Both the position numbers and the translations under genes were made by a program. Shown here piece after piece: positions 52,984 to 64,000 of a stretch of 64,000 nt of DNA. Position 1 is the first letter of the stretch. Every line of letters begins with the position of its first letter. The notes under the pieces were generated by a model. The model was not told where the DNA came from, ran no database searches, and saw only the letters and a list, made by a program, of their open reading frames with translations. This stretch comes from Actinomucor elegans (taxonomy: Eukaryota; Mucoromycota; Mucoromycetes; Mucorales; Mucoraceae): the NCBI GenBank assembly GCA_026027325.1, contig JAMSLZ010000009.1:186001-250000 (forward strand), given 5' to 3'.

Positions 52984-55900
52984 ATGGCGAAAGAAGACGA
53001 TACCACCAACGATAAAGAACGCGGCATCATGAAAGGCCTTGTTAAAAAAATCAAAGGCCTCGAAAAAGAACGCGATGCTCTCTTGAAACAGCTTGAGGCT
53101 TCTAACGACCATAAAACCATTGCCTCTCTCAAGAATCAGGTCGAGGAACTATTACTTGAAAAAGAACAGTCGAAAATGAGTCTATTACACTTTATGGAAA
53201 GCGCCGATGAAGCGCAACAGACACTCAAGAAACAATTGGAAGCATCTGCTAAACAAAAAGCAGAAACTGAGGAAAATGTTCAAATGCAAATCGAGTTGAA
53301 GCAGCAGTTGGACATGGCTTTAGCCGAGAAAACACAACTTGAAGAGCAGCTGAAAGAAACCGTAAGCAAGGTTACCACACAACAAGAACAGTTGGAACAA
53401 CGTTTGAAGGCTGAGATGAGCGAAAAACAAGTTTTGATAGATCAAGCCAAGTCATTACAAGCCCAGTTGGAAGAAGCTGCGGCCGAGCAAGCCAAGAATT
53501 CGAATTTAGAAGCTGCCTTGGAGCAGTTGACACAACAACACGACGCCAAGCTAGAAGATTTAAAGACAGCCCTGGATAAGGCCAGTAAAGATAATGAAAT
53601 GGAGCGTGCTACCCTGGAAGCCAAACTGAAGGAAGCGAATCAGAAACTGGAAGCATCCACTCAACAAACATCTAAATCAGCTAACAAAGCCAAGACGGAC
53701 AGCGATAACAAGTTGCGAGAGAAGATCAAGCAAAACGTCGAGCTGGAGAGAAAGATGAATGATTTGACAGCAGCTCACGAAGCCAAATTGAAACAAGTGC
53801 TGGAAGAAAAAGCACAGTTGCAGTCAGAGCTTGCGTCAGCTACTGTTGATCACACAAAACTTGTGAAGTTACAAACCAAGTTGGATGAATCAGTCAATAA
53901 AGAAAAGAAAGCTGTCGAGAAATGGAATCAGACAGAGCAAGCACTTGAAGCTGCTCAAAAGAAATTGGAAGAAGAAAAGCAAGAAGTAGCCAAGCAGTTG
54001 GATCAATTGAAATCGAGCATGAAGAAGGAGCAAGAGCAATTATCTAAAACCAAACTGGAGGAATGGAGAGAAACAGAAGAATGTCTTAAATCAGAGAAAG
54101 ATATAGCTCAAAAAGATTTGTTACATGTCAAACAAGAACTCGAAGAGCTAAATGGTAAAATGGCGGCATTGTCAAGTGAGAAAGAATCAGCACACAAGGA
54201 ATTAACAAAAGTTCAAGAAGAATTAAAAAATGTCAAGAGCCAATTGGAAACATCTACTAGTACAGTAGAATCAGTCGCCCAGCTAGAAAAACAATTGAAC
54301 GAAGCTAAACAGGTCTTGAAAGAGTCTGAATCATCTTTGGAACAAGCCAACCAAGAATGTGAAAAGTTGAAAAAAGAAAGAAATGAGCTATTAAGCCAAC
54401 ATGAAGACAGTATCCAAGTACTAGAAGCCAAGCAAAAGGCTTTGGAAACAGAGAAAGAGACGGTTTTAAAGCAACTATCTGAAGCTGAAGCCAACCTCAA
54501 AGACGCTTTCGATAAACTGAAAGACAACGATCAGCTTACACAGAAAATAAGCGAACTTGAAGCCAAACTAAAGCAAGTAACATTCAAACAAAAAGACGCT
54601 GATGAAGCACTCAAAGTAGCCAAAGACATGCTGAATGAACGAGATCAAGAACTTGCTAAATCACTAGAAAACATGCAAGAAGTAGAAGAGAAATCCAAAA
54701 AGTATGTATCGATGTTGACCAAAACCAAAAAACAGATCATGCGCTTGGAGAAAGAGAAAGCAGATGCCGTTACTGAATCTGAATCCACTAAAGAACAGTT
54801 GAATCGTGCACAACAAGAGCTCGAGTTAATCAAATCGCAGCTAACTAAATCCAAGCAAGATTTAGAAGCCGTAAGTAAAGCTGAAAGCAACTTGAAGACA
54901 GAGGTTTCTCGCTTGAATGCTAGATTGCAATCTACTGAGGCTGAAATTAATATCTTGCAAAAGGAGCGCAAGGAAGCTGTGGATGAAAAGAACAAGATGT
55001 TTGATGAACTTCAAATGAAGCAGGCTGAATTTGAAAGCTCACAAAGTAATGCAGAAAACTTGCAGCATCGTTTGAGAGAAAGTGAGCGTTTGATAGAAGA
55101 AGCCAACGAGAAAGCATCTGCCTTGGAAGAGTCTCAGCTGATGGTTGAAGAAGCAAAGCGCGTTGCTGCTGAGCGTCAAAAACATTGGAATGATCAAAAA
55201 CAGCATTTAGAAGATGATTTAAAGCAAAAAACCGAACAATTGGATTCAGTTACAAAGAACTTAGAGGCATCTCTAGCCGATAAACAATCATTGGAAGCAA
55301 AACTACAAGAGACTGAAACTAAAATCAAAAATATGGATGTTTTGCAAAATGAAAAGCAAGCGTTGCTACAAAAGGTTGAGGAGATTGAACAAGATTTACA
55401 TAGACAAGTAGAAGCATTGAAAGCCAAGAGTGAACTAGAGGTAGATTTATCACACCAACAATCCTTGCACGTCATGATTAGCTAATTGCATGATTTAGAT
55501 CCAGTTGAAAGAAGCCAATGAAAAAATTGGAGCTTTGGAACAAGGTCAATCTAAAGAACTTGAGGATTTAAAGGCTAAAGAAGGTTACCTCAAGACGTTG
55601 AACAAGGTATTAATATAATGATAAAGTGATCATTCAAATATTCACCTATATTCTACATAGACATTGAAAGAAGAGATCAGAAAACTTTCTCGAGTACAAC
55701 AGCAGCAGCCATCGCAGCCACAGTCACCTAAATCCAATCATAATGATATCCGTAAATCGCCTACGCCCAATAGTGAATCACCCAAAGAGCTTCCTCGGTC
55801 TGCATCTGTTGCCTCTATCAGCGGATCTGTCAAAGAAGAAGACGAAATCAACCTAGAGTATCTTCGAAATGTTATTATTAAGTTTTTAGAATCCAAATCT

Positions 55901-55984
55901 ACAAGAGCTCAACTAATCCCAGTGTTAACAATGATGCTCAAGTTTACACCCGAAGAAATTAGAAGGCTAAATTATATAGCTTGA
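52984..55984 (+). CDS. GRIP-domain golgin (coiled-coil Golgi tether)
   Basis: Three exons (52984..55440, 55499..55606, 55661..55984) give 962 residues. From MAKEDDTTNDKERGIMKGLV to about residue 890 it is an almost unbroken heptad coiled coil rich in Glu, Lys, Gln and Leu. A Ser/Pro-rich linker precedes the C-terminal GRIP domain (about 912-955): EINLEYLRNVIIKFLESKST, LIPVLTMMLKFTPEEI. The GRIP domain binds Arl1-GTP at the trans-Golgi; the protein resembles yeast Imh1 and animal golgin-245. An upstream in-frame Met (52915) would add a hydrophobic leader and is probably 5' UTR or intron. The CNNM gene follows on the same strand after 87 bp. Confidence 0.92.
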
Positions 55985-56071
55985 TGGTTATTATAAAACC
56001 CCATTTAAAACCACTATTTTGTATTTTATCTTTTTTTTTTTCCCGCATAATAATAAACAATACATATTCTA

Positions 56072-57912
56072 ATGCTGTCATTTCTCGGTCAAGAAAGTTC
56101 TCTTACACAGTCTTCTGACATGAGTACTGAAATGTACACGATTCGACTTGTCATTGCAGCCATACTTGTGCTAATGGGGGGTTTTTTTGCAGGTAATTTA
56201 TGCTATCAGTTCTAAACAACTGTTTCTTGGTTTTGACGTATGTTTTCCAAGGTTTAACCTTGGGCCTTATGGGTTTGGACGAAACCAACCTTCAAGTCTT
56301 ACTGGAATCAGAGGATGAATCAGAAAGAAAGAATGCGCGGCGTGTACTGGATTTGCTAAGCAAAGGGAAGTATTGGGTTTTGGTAACTCTATTGTTATCC
56401 AATGTGATCGTCAACGAAACACTTCCTATTGTGCTTGATTCAGTGATTGGAGGCGGATGGTTAGCTATACTGATATCTACTGCAATGATTGTTATATTCG
56501 GAGAGTACGTTTGATATAGTCCAACTAATAATACTGCATAACACTAAATGCTGTTCTTTAGAGTTATACCTCAGTGTAAGAGCATAGATATGACAGGACG
56601 CTTAATTTAAGGGCTACACTAAAAGTTTTACTTATAGCCATTTGTGTACGCCATGGATTAGCTGTTGGTGCCAAGTGCTCAAAGTAAGTGATGCATGATT
56701 TTATTGTAGTAGATATACTTAATGCTGCTCTGTAGTATCGTCTTGTTTATGATGTATATCATGTATCCAGTAGCCTATCCCGCTTCTTACATTTTGGGGT
56801 TCTTTCTAGGTGAATCTCGTGGCACAGTATATAAAAAAGCAGGTCTTTACACGTACTTACAGACTCTATATATTGCGTATCATCTAACTCTATAGACACA
56901 TAGGACTCAAAACACTCGTATCGCTTCATAAATCACACGATGGCGATGACGTTGATGGTTTAACAGAAGATGAAGTTCACATCATTGCTTCTGTACTCGA
57001 TCTTCGAGAAAAACTCGTAGTGGATGTCATGACACCTATGCAGGATGTGTTTACACTGCCTTTCAACGCTATTCTAGATCCAGAACTCGTTCATAAAGTA
57101 ATATATTACGCTGTTGGTATAGGCCTCTATCAAATAACGCATCGTATTTGCATAGATTCTTCGTAACGGCTACTCACGTATACCTGTCCGAGAGTCAGAA
57201 AATAGCCAGCACTGTATCGGTATACTGCTTGTTAAGAAGCTTATTAGTTATGACGCAGAAGATCGACTTCCTGTGAGCCAGTTTCATATCAGTGCTTTGC
57301 CTGAAACATATCCAGATACGAATTGCTTGGACATTCTAAATTTCTTTCAAGAAGGCAAAAGTAAAATTTCTTGAGGCATGCTTGTATTACTTATACTGAT
57401 CAAAGTATATATGTAGGTCATATGGTTCTCGTATCTAATAATCCTGGGGGTGATGGAGATGCTCTTGGTGTTATCACTTTGGAAGATGTTATTGAAAGCT
57501 TGATAGGAGAGGTAAGATAATAAGTTCAGGCGCAATGGCAAACTATTTAATGTGTTCCTTAGGAAATCGTGGATGAAACGGATGTCTTCATTGATGGTAG
57601 GAACACTGAATCATTAGCTAAACATAGAGTTAGACTAACTATAATGCAGTTCATAAAAAGACCAAGGTAAATCGACGCACTCATAAATTGCTTCAGTCGA
57701 TTATACCTTTTGTACGTGTCAAAACTCCACCTACTGAGGCACCTCGTCAATCTTCATCAGAATCTACAACTGGCGTTAAAATAAGAATGAAAGGCTATGG
57801 TGCTATTGTAGAGAATGCAAATAATAGCACTGTTGTACCTGTATCTTATCCTCAGCCACAAGAGCCACAATTAACAGGTAATAGCAATCATCATAATGAG
57901 TCCAAGAATTAG
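56072..57912 (+). CDS. MAM3: CNNM/Mam3-type membrane protein (DUF21 plus CBS pair)
   Basis: Ten exons (56072..56192, 56252..56504, 56562..56575, 56638..56683, 56736..56842, 56904..57097, 57156..57360, 57417..57511, 57563..57596, 57650..57912) give 443 residues. The DUF21 membrane domain carries [59 protein letters not shown] and a third hydrophobic stretch. The CBS pair follows ([29 protein letters not shown], then [20 protein letters not shown]). This is the CNNM/CorC/Mam3 arrangement, linked to Mg2+ transport or sensing and, in yeast, vacuolar metal homeostasis. Exon 3 is only 14 nt. The stop lies 28 bp from the convergent Nak1-like kinase stop. Confidence 0.94.
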
Positions 57913-57940
57913 CACGATTTATTACTACTACAATAAAATC

Positions 57941-60671
57941 TCACTCATTATTCATATCGAAGTGAGACAAGCTCGTTTCCATTGTCTCTAACCAACCGTT
58001 CAGATCACCCAATGTATTCCAAATAGCATCATAAAACTGCTGCTGCGTTTTGATACCGTCCAGTGCCAGCGGTTGAATGGGAGGCACATCGTGTTGGTCA
58101 AGAAAAGACTTTATCTTTTCTTCTCGTTCTAGATTTTGCTTGTACAATTCAGCTTCTGAAGAAATGGAACTTAAAGCGGGTATCTTGAGTGTATCATCAT
58201 CCTTGACCAACTTCTGAATCGTCTAATATCCAAAAGTTCGTTTAATACACTTGAAGGGTGCAAGTCTATCATTTGAGCTTACCTTTTTCTTTTCTGTTGC
58301 ATTGTCTGCACTAATGCTTCTTCTGTGTGATTCATTCTGCTTTTTATACTCGGATTCCAGTTGCTGCTGATGCTTTTGCTGCTGTTTGTTGTTGATCAGC
58401 GCTTTGAGTGGCACCCGATCGTCTTCTGAAGGTCTTAGCGTAGCTTCAGATCGAACGCGTCTTGTTAAAGGAGAACCCATAGAGCTGTGTTTGTCTCCAT
58501 CCATAGGCACTGCAAGTGGAGAACGCTGCTGTGGCTGTGGCTGTAGTTGCTGTTCATGAATAGGTCGCTGGTCAGAATGTGAACGTGCACGCAACATAGG
58601 TTTACTGCCATCACCGCCACCACCACTACCACTATCTGTGGATCCAGATCGTGTCATAGGTGTTAGTTTGGGTACAGGTGAACTCATGAGATGTCTAAGT
58701 GGAGGAGGAGTAGTACTAGTGATACCAGGCACTAATCGACCTGCACTGCTTGACAAGCAGTCAGTATCCGTTGTACTGTTGCTACTGTTGAGTTTAGGAG
58801 GATCGCCTAATTGACCATGAGGCATATCTATGCTACTAGGTGAAGGCATGCCTAATTGACCATGTGGGTGGGTGACGGTTGGGCCTAATTGACCGTGCAT
58901 ATTTGCCGAACCCAATTGACCATGCATGCTTGTATTATTGTTGTTATTAGTAGTAATAGTAGTAGGTATATTAACTGCAGGAGTCACAGTACTTGTGCTA
59001 TCTGTTTTTACAAGTATAGGTGAAGTAGACAGCATTGAATTATCTATAAAGTTGGGTGATGAAGGACTGGAGAAACTAGTTGGGTTGATTGGTATGGCCA
59101 AAGATTCAGATGCTTTTTGTTCAGCCGTCATAAACATGCGGACAAGAGGAAGTGATTCTGGATTTCGGGTATATGGCTGTGGTGATTTGATCGTAGCAGC
59201 CTCCATATTGGCCTCATTCACAGGGTTATCGGTGATTTTAGAGATCGGTTTCAATGTATTTATTTGGCTACTCTTAACAGTCTATGATGATACATTCAGA
59301 ATAAGATTAGATATCAAAAAGTTGTAACCTACATCGAATTCCCAACCCTCGTCATCCATCTCTTCAAAATCATCCAATACCGGATTCTCAGTATCACTAT
59401 ATTAAAGCTATGAGTTGACTGGATATATACTAAAAAAAAAAAAAAAAAAAAAAAATCATTACCTTTCACTTATATCATTAGATATAATACTGCATCGCTT
59501 AAGTGCGTCATTGGTCTTTTTCCATTTCTCGTATCTTGCAATTAGATCCCTCAGGGCAGATCTTGGTACTTTGAATACGCTTTTAATAAACTTGGACTTC
59601 AACAATTCGTCGGCGTTCAAACGCTACAATCAATTCATCAATGAGCTTTTCCTATTCCCATTCAACTGTAATTATACCTCGCTTGCATGTTCAGACAGAC
59701 ATGAATCGACAAATTCTCGAATGGCCGGCGAAAAAGTATCAGGTAGTCTTGGTGGAGTGGATTTGGGAATAATCGAAATAGCACGCATAGGGTCTACATT
59801 GGCTAATGGAGGATTTCCTGTAGCCATTTCATAAACAGTAATACCCAAGGACCAGATATCTGCTTTATAATCATAGGATGCGCCTTCTCGAATCACTTCG
59901 GGCGCCATCCAGTATCTTTTATAGCTCATAAGTAACTAGATAATCAAAACAAGTGTTACTTACGGAGTGCCAACAAAAGTACTTCTTCGAAAAGAGTTTG
60001 CTGCAGCCACACCGAAATCACATAACTGTACATTGCCTTCAGCCGTTAGTAGAATATTGGCAGCTGTACCGTGTGTATTTTAGTATATTGTAACACATCT
60101 CTTTTTCTGTTTTCTACCTTTGATATCACGATGTATGATTTGGTTTTTATGCAGATAGGAGAGTGCCAACAATACTTCTCGAGTAATCACTGCTATCAAC
60201 TTTTCTTCTATATTACCGGCTTTCATCTATCATTCAAAAAAAAAAAAAAATGAGTAATCTATTTAATATACTGGCTATATATATATACACTTTACTATAG
60301 TTCGAACACTGCCACCAGCAGCATAGTCCATAATAATCCATAGTTTGGTGTCGTTTAAAAAGCTTCCATAGTAAGGTGTGATATTTTGTGATCGAGCGTG
60401 CGTTAGTTGAGAGAGCAATGCAATTTCTCGTTGAATGTCATCGACATCGTCTTCTTCTGTGTCTAAATTCAATACCTTGATGGCAATAACCTTGTTGGTT
60501 CGAGTATTTATCCTGTTTTGAGTGTCAAAATAAGAAATATATATATATATAGGCTCTTATGCAATACTACCCTTTATACACTGAGCCGTAGGCACCTTTG
60601 CCCACTTTTTTCAGTTTTTTGTAAAGTTGTGAGGCAGGTACAGCGGGTATTGCTGCCTGTTTTGAAGCCAT
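57941..60671 (-). CDS. GCK-III / Nak1-Kic1-type Ste20 kinase
   Basis: Nine exons (60671..60571, 60512..60296, 60226..60118, 60063..59964, 59915..59678, 59623..59463, 59396..59333, 59281..58283, 58222..57941) give 756 residues. The kinase domain is at the N-terminus (about 15-275): [59 protein letters not shown] motif [20 protein letters not shown] follows, then a Ser/Thr/Pro-rich linker containing four HGQLG repeats. The helical C-terminus ([36 protein letters not shown]) recalls fungal Nak1/Kic1. These kinases act in the MOR/RAM polarity network upstream of the NDR kinase. A Sid1-like role is a less likely alternative. Confidence 0.9.
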
Positions 60672-63600
60672 TATAAAGAGTAGTTGCAATCAAGAAAAAA
60701 ATTAATGAATCTCGAAGTGTATTTTGCCCGTATGATGAACACACAGTCTGAGAAATGGGTTTCAATTGGTTAATAATCTTTGGCAAGGCACGCCCTTCCA
60801 GTCGGTCTATTTTCTCGCCGACTTAACACGCTTTAGCTTTCATTGAATAAAAAACCAATCAGATCATACTTTTTTGCCGGAGAATGAAACAACGCTACAC
60901 TATAGTGCTTTAGTTTGAAGAAGCATTGACGTATTATAATCGCTTCTAGATCAACAAAGAACATAGAGCGGACAGGTAATGTATAGGATGAATTGTATTA
61001 GTGTTAATAATACAAAAAGTAAGCCATAGTATTTAGTTGCATATTAATAATAGGACGTTTCCATCAGTCAAATATTGCAAATAATTCATCATAGTTGACA
61101 TAAGTGTTGCAGCTTAAACTTGAATTTTATATAAGCAATCATCCGCGAGTATTTTCTTTTTCTGAAGATTTTTATGGAACCTACGGGTACGCTAAGATTA
61201 AGTTTAATTACCAAAGACTGTTGTTATTACTATCAAGAATTAAATCATGCAGCGCCTAATGAATGGATACAAAATTTATAGGCATACTATTGTTTATTCT
61301 ACTTTATAGTAGATATAAAAATCCTAAAATAAGATACCCAAACTTCTGCTAATAACCATAAGGGTATCTATAGTCTTTTAGTAATAAAATCTAGAATAGT
61401 TTTTTTTCTTGTACTGAAGGTACTACATCTTTTCTCTTTTACTATGCGAGCATTTCCAGAAACGATACAATCTAATTTTCTGAATTTACAATTTCATTTT
61501 ATCAAATTATCTAGATTATAAACCAAGATTAATATAATAAGTTTCTGATCTTTGGTGTGCAATATATGGTAGCTGTAAAGATATTAAAAAAAAAAAATCG
61601 TTTGAGTAGTATGTCTGTAGGCCACATTGCTAGAAGACTATGCACTATTAAAGCACCAGATGCTACCATTGGGGTGATATATCTATTATATCTAGAAGAA
61701 TTATTGCCTTGGTTAGAAAAGCTTGTTTTTTATATCTGTTTCTCTAGCGGTATGTCTGATTTAAGATTAAGGTAATTTTTCTTATTCATACCACTCTTGA
61801 ATAATTGCTTTTTTATTATTTACCTCTACCTGTTCTGGTCTATTGACAAGACGTGTAAAAAAAATAACTAATAAAACCAGACGATCTTTTATATGTGTTT
61901 AGTCCATTATGCTAGTATTCTATACTTCATTTTCAATGCTTTCTCTCATTTATAGTTTATGTTCCTTTGATAAGATCAAATTTAATCAAAGAGATACTGA
62001 AGTAAAGTTGTCTTTACATAAGAAAATGAAGATTGTATCCTTTGCCTCGAAGAAATACAAACAGGCCACTCAAACTTTCACCTCTCTTTAAACTGCAATC
62101 AAGAGTGTTCTCATATACAATACTATTCCTATTGGTGATATGACTGCCCCTCCCTTGCTACTCTGTATAAAATTGAAACATAAATAAAAACTTTTATCTT
62201 GGATGTTTATTACAAAGGAAATCCTTACTACTAGATACAGTATATGCGCTTCGAAGATTTTTATTTTGCATATAATAACACAAAATAAATCTTGCAATGT
62301 GATAAAACTGAGTCCCAAATAGATACAAGATGTTATCCTAAACTCTAAGTATTGTTTAGATAGGACATTGGGCCAAGATCGGCCAAGATTCATGGATCGT
62401 TCAATCTTATTTTTGCATGGAATGCATGTCGTTTATTGATCATGGCTGTATAATATAGTTGTTACACTTAAATAAAAAAAAATGGGACTCTCGGAAACGC
62501 AACAGTTCAATTCGAGTTCTGATAACCAGAAGTACTATTAAATCGAGGAAGGATTTTACTGAATGATCATTAGTAAATTAGTAGACCCAGTTTATATGGG
62601 CGATAGAACATTATGTGAAGTGGTTTACGGACAGAAAATACAGATTTATGGAGTAATAAAAATAAAAACCAACTACAGTAATGTAGGTATGTTATTTCTA
62701 TAATATTATCTTTAGATTAACCTGTACGTATGCTGGTTTTTATGTAAACGTTGAAAATAGTATATAGTTAAACGTATAAAAAAAACATAAAAGGATAATT
62801 GAGAGCGAGGGAGAGCGAGAGAGAGGGGGTTATTAATGGTATAATTATGCCTTTTATGAGTATTGACAATATTGTATAATTGTCAAGATGAACGTGGTAC
62901 AAAACAAATGCCATTTGTCAATGTTTAATCAGTACATTATGGTAAAATAATTGGTTCCAATAAATACAACAGCCTATTGTAGGTATTAGAAAGCTTTCGT
63001 AAGCAACATTAAGATAGAATTGGCCGAGCGATCGATCTATCATTAGATCCAATTTACCAAAAAAAAACAAAGAAAGCTTGATTTCTGAAAAATTCTAAAG
63101 GTATCACCTTAAGCCAATTTCACAAATTTGTTCTCTATAGAGCAAACAGACAACGTTTTGGAGGCATGATTTGACATTAAATTATTAGACTTTCTTGTAT
63201 TAGTAGAGAATATGTAAAAGCAGATTTATTGGGTTTTATTGTATATAAAGTATTTGAGCTATGAGGATCAGTAGATAATATTCACATGGCTAGGTGCATC
63301 ATATTATTTTACACAGGTTTTATTAATTCACTTTTTTTGTGTATTGAAAATGTGCTATGAAAAAGTGAAACCAAAGGTCCAGAGCAGTAGCAACAACGAT
63401 CCGACGAGAAAGCTGTTAAATCGCCGCTAGCCAATAAAACTCGAAAAAACGTGCCTCTGGTCATAACAAAATTCGTTTTATGTTGGGATAAATGCTCTTA
63501 TAGAGACATAATTCATAAAGCAACTCTATTTTCCGTTTGTACAAATATTCAATAGCACTTGTTTGTAGATTTGAATATATATGAAAGCATGGTTTTATGC

Positions 63601-63779
63601 TAATGAGGTTCGGAACGCGTACATACTGGCCACAAGCCAAACCAAACGGGATATATTAACTGATGAAGGTATAAGGCGGTGTCCCGATTATCCAGTGAAA
63701 TGACCGACCAGTATAATGCAGTAGTATATTCCGGCCGCATAGTTTCTTCTTTATCTCTTTTATTCGGCATTCTCGAGTC
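60672..63779. other. Long AT-rich spacer
   Basis: About 3.1 kb. Open frames such as 61557..61775 and 61909..62091 show no domain and poor composition. A purine-rich GAGAGCGAGAGAGAGGGGG stretch lies near 62803-62829. A short promoter-like stretch precedes the last gene. No repeat copy of the main family was found. Confidence 0.35.
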
Positions 63780-64000
63780 ATGTCAAATTCACCACCGAAA
63801 AAAGGCCTCCATTGGGCCGATTCCCCCAATCCCACCGAGATTGCAGGTTCTCCCCGTCTTCAGAAAAGAAAAATAGCGCAATCAACCGAGAAACGTTCGC
63901 GTTTTATACCTCAACGCATGTATGTGATACACCATCAAACGATAAATAATATATAGAATTACTGATATTTCTATAGTAACGAGGTTGGAACTCATCATCC
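63780..64000 (+). CDS. Start of an unidentified gene (truncated by window end)
   Basis: An ATG at 63780 opens MSNSPPKKGLHWADSPNPTE followed by GSPRLQKRKI and RSRFIPQR. After 140 nt a GTATGT donor and a CTATAG acceptor (63975-63976) join in frame to INEVGTHHP at the window edge. The Ser/Pro/basic N-terminus is protein-like, and the phase-correct intron supports a real gene. The product cannot be named from this fragment. Confidence 0.55.

Noticed and set aside
52783..53112. Minus-strand 109-codon frame at the golgin 5' end
   Set aside because: Antisense of golgin coding sequence; no domain and no splice context.
61557..61775. ORF starting MQYMVAVKILKKK, recalling a kinase VAVK motif
   Set aside because: No Gly loop upstream or catalytic loop downstream; the match is four residues in AT-rich DNA.

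Overview
This 64 kb window is AT-rich, intron-dense fungal nuclear DNA. Genes carry many short introns (about 45-70 nt, GTAAG-type donors and TAG/CAG acceptors) and lie between AT-rich spacers full of decayed repeats. The gene set (VTC1, NST1, DEF1, YAK1, LEC1, a Cdc11/AspA-type septin, GRASP, ALG14, LCB2, a GRIP golgin) is fungal. A CHY-zinc-finger RCHY1/Pirh2 homologue, an HSPA12-like Hsp70 and a Tc1-type-HTH plus Myb protein suggest an early-diverging fungus, most likely Mucoromycota (Mucorales). That placement is inference from gene content and style, not from a search.

Layout, left to right: GRASP (minus, 3' end cut by the window edge); a Pga1-like GPI-anchor cofactor (minus); a decayed coiled-coil locus (plus); TCF25/Rqc1 (plus) meeting RCHY1/Pirh2 (minus) tail to tail; about 3 kb of repeat-rich spacer; a Cdc11-type septin (plus, 11 exons); tRNA-Glu(CTC); an HTH-Myb protein (plus) meeting the PX/PXB lipid protein Lec1 (minus); an SRPK kinase (minus); repeat-rich spacer; a Sip5-like RING protein (plus); a Tc1/mariner fossil (minus); VTC1 (plus); ALG14 (minus); an unknown 72-residue spliced ORF (minus); LCB2 (minus); an HSPA12-like Hsp70 (minus); NST1 (plus) meeting DEF1 (minus); about 4.4 kb of spacer; YAK1 (minus); a second Tc1 fossil; a GRIP golgin followed by a CNNM/Mam3 transporter-like protein (both plus); a GCK-III/Nak1-type kinase (minus); 3 kb of spacer; and the first exons of an unidentified gene (plus) running off the right edge.

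For most genes I reassembled exons by reading frame across GT-AG introns and checked that summed exon lengths are multiples of three. This exposed two 14-nt internal microexons (HSPA12-like and CNNM genes), a 9-nt first coding exon (septin) and one probable GC-AG intron (DEF1). Themes: Golgi and lipid biology (GRASP, golgin, LCB2, ALG14, Pga1-like, Lec1), signalling kinases (SRPK, YAK1, Nak1-like), and protein quality control. The two neighbours TCF25/Rqc1 and RCHY1/Pirh2 both belong to ribosome-associated quality control in animals.

The spacers hold a dispersed repeat with the core ATGCGACATTAAA, homologous decayed copies of an unidentified sequence, two decayed Tc1 transposases, one 173-bp element with perfect 13-bp inverted ends, and many poly(A)/poly(T) runs of 19-34 nt. 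I found no complete mobile element, CRISPR array or clearly novel multi-gene system.
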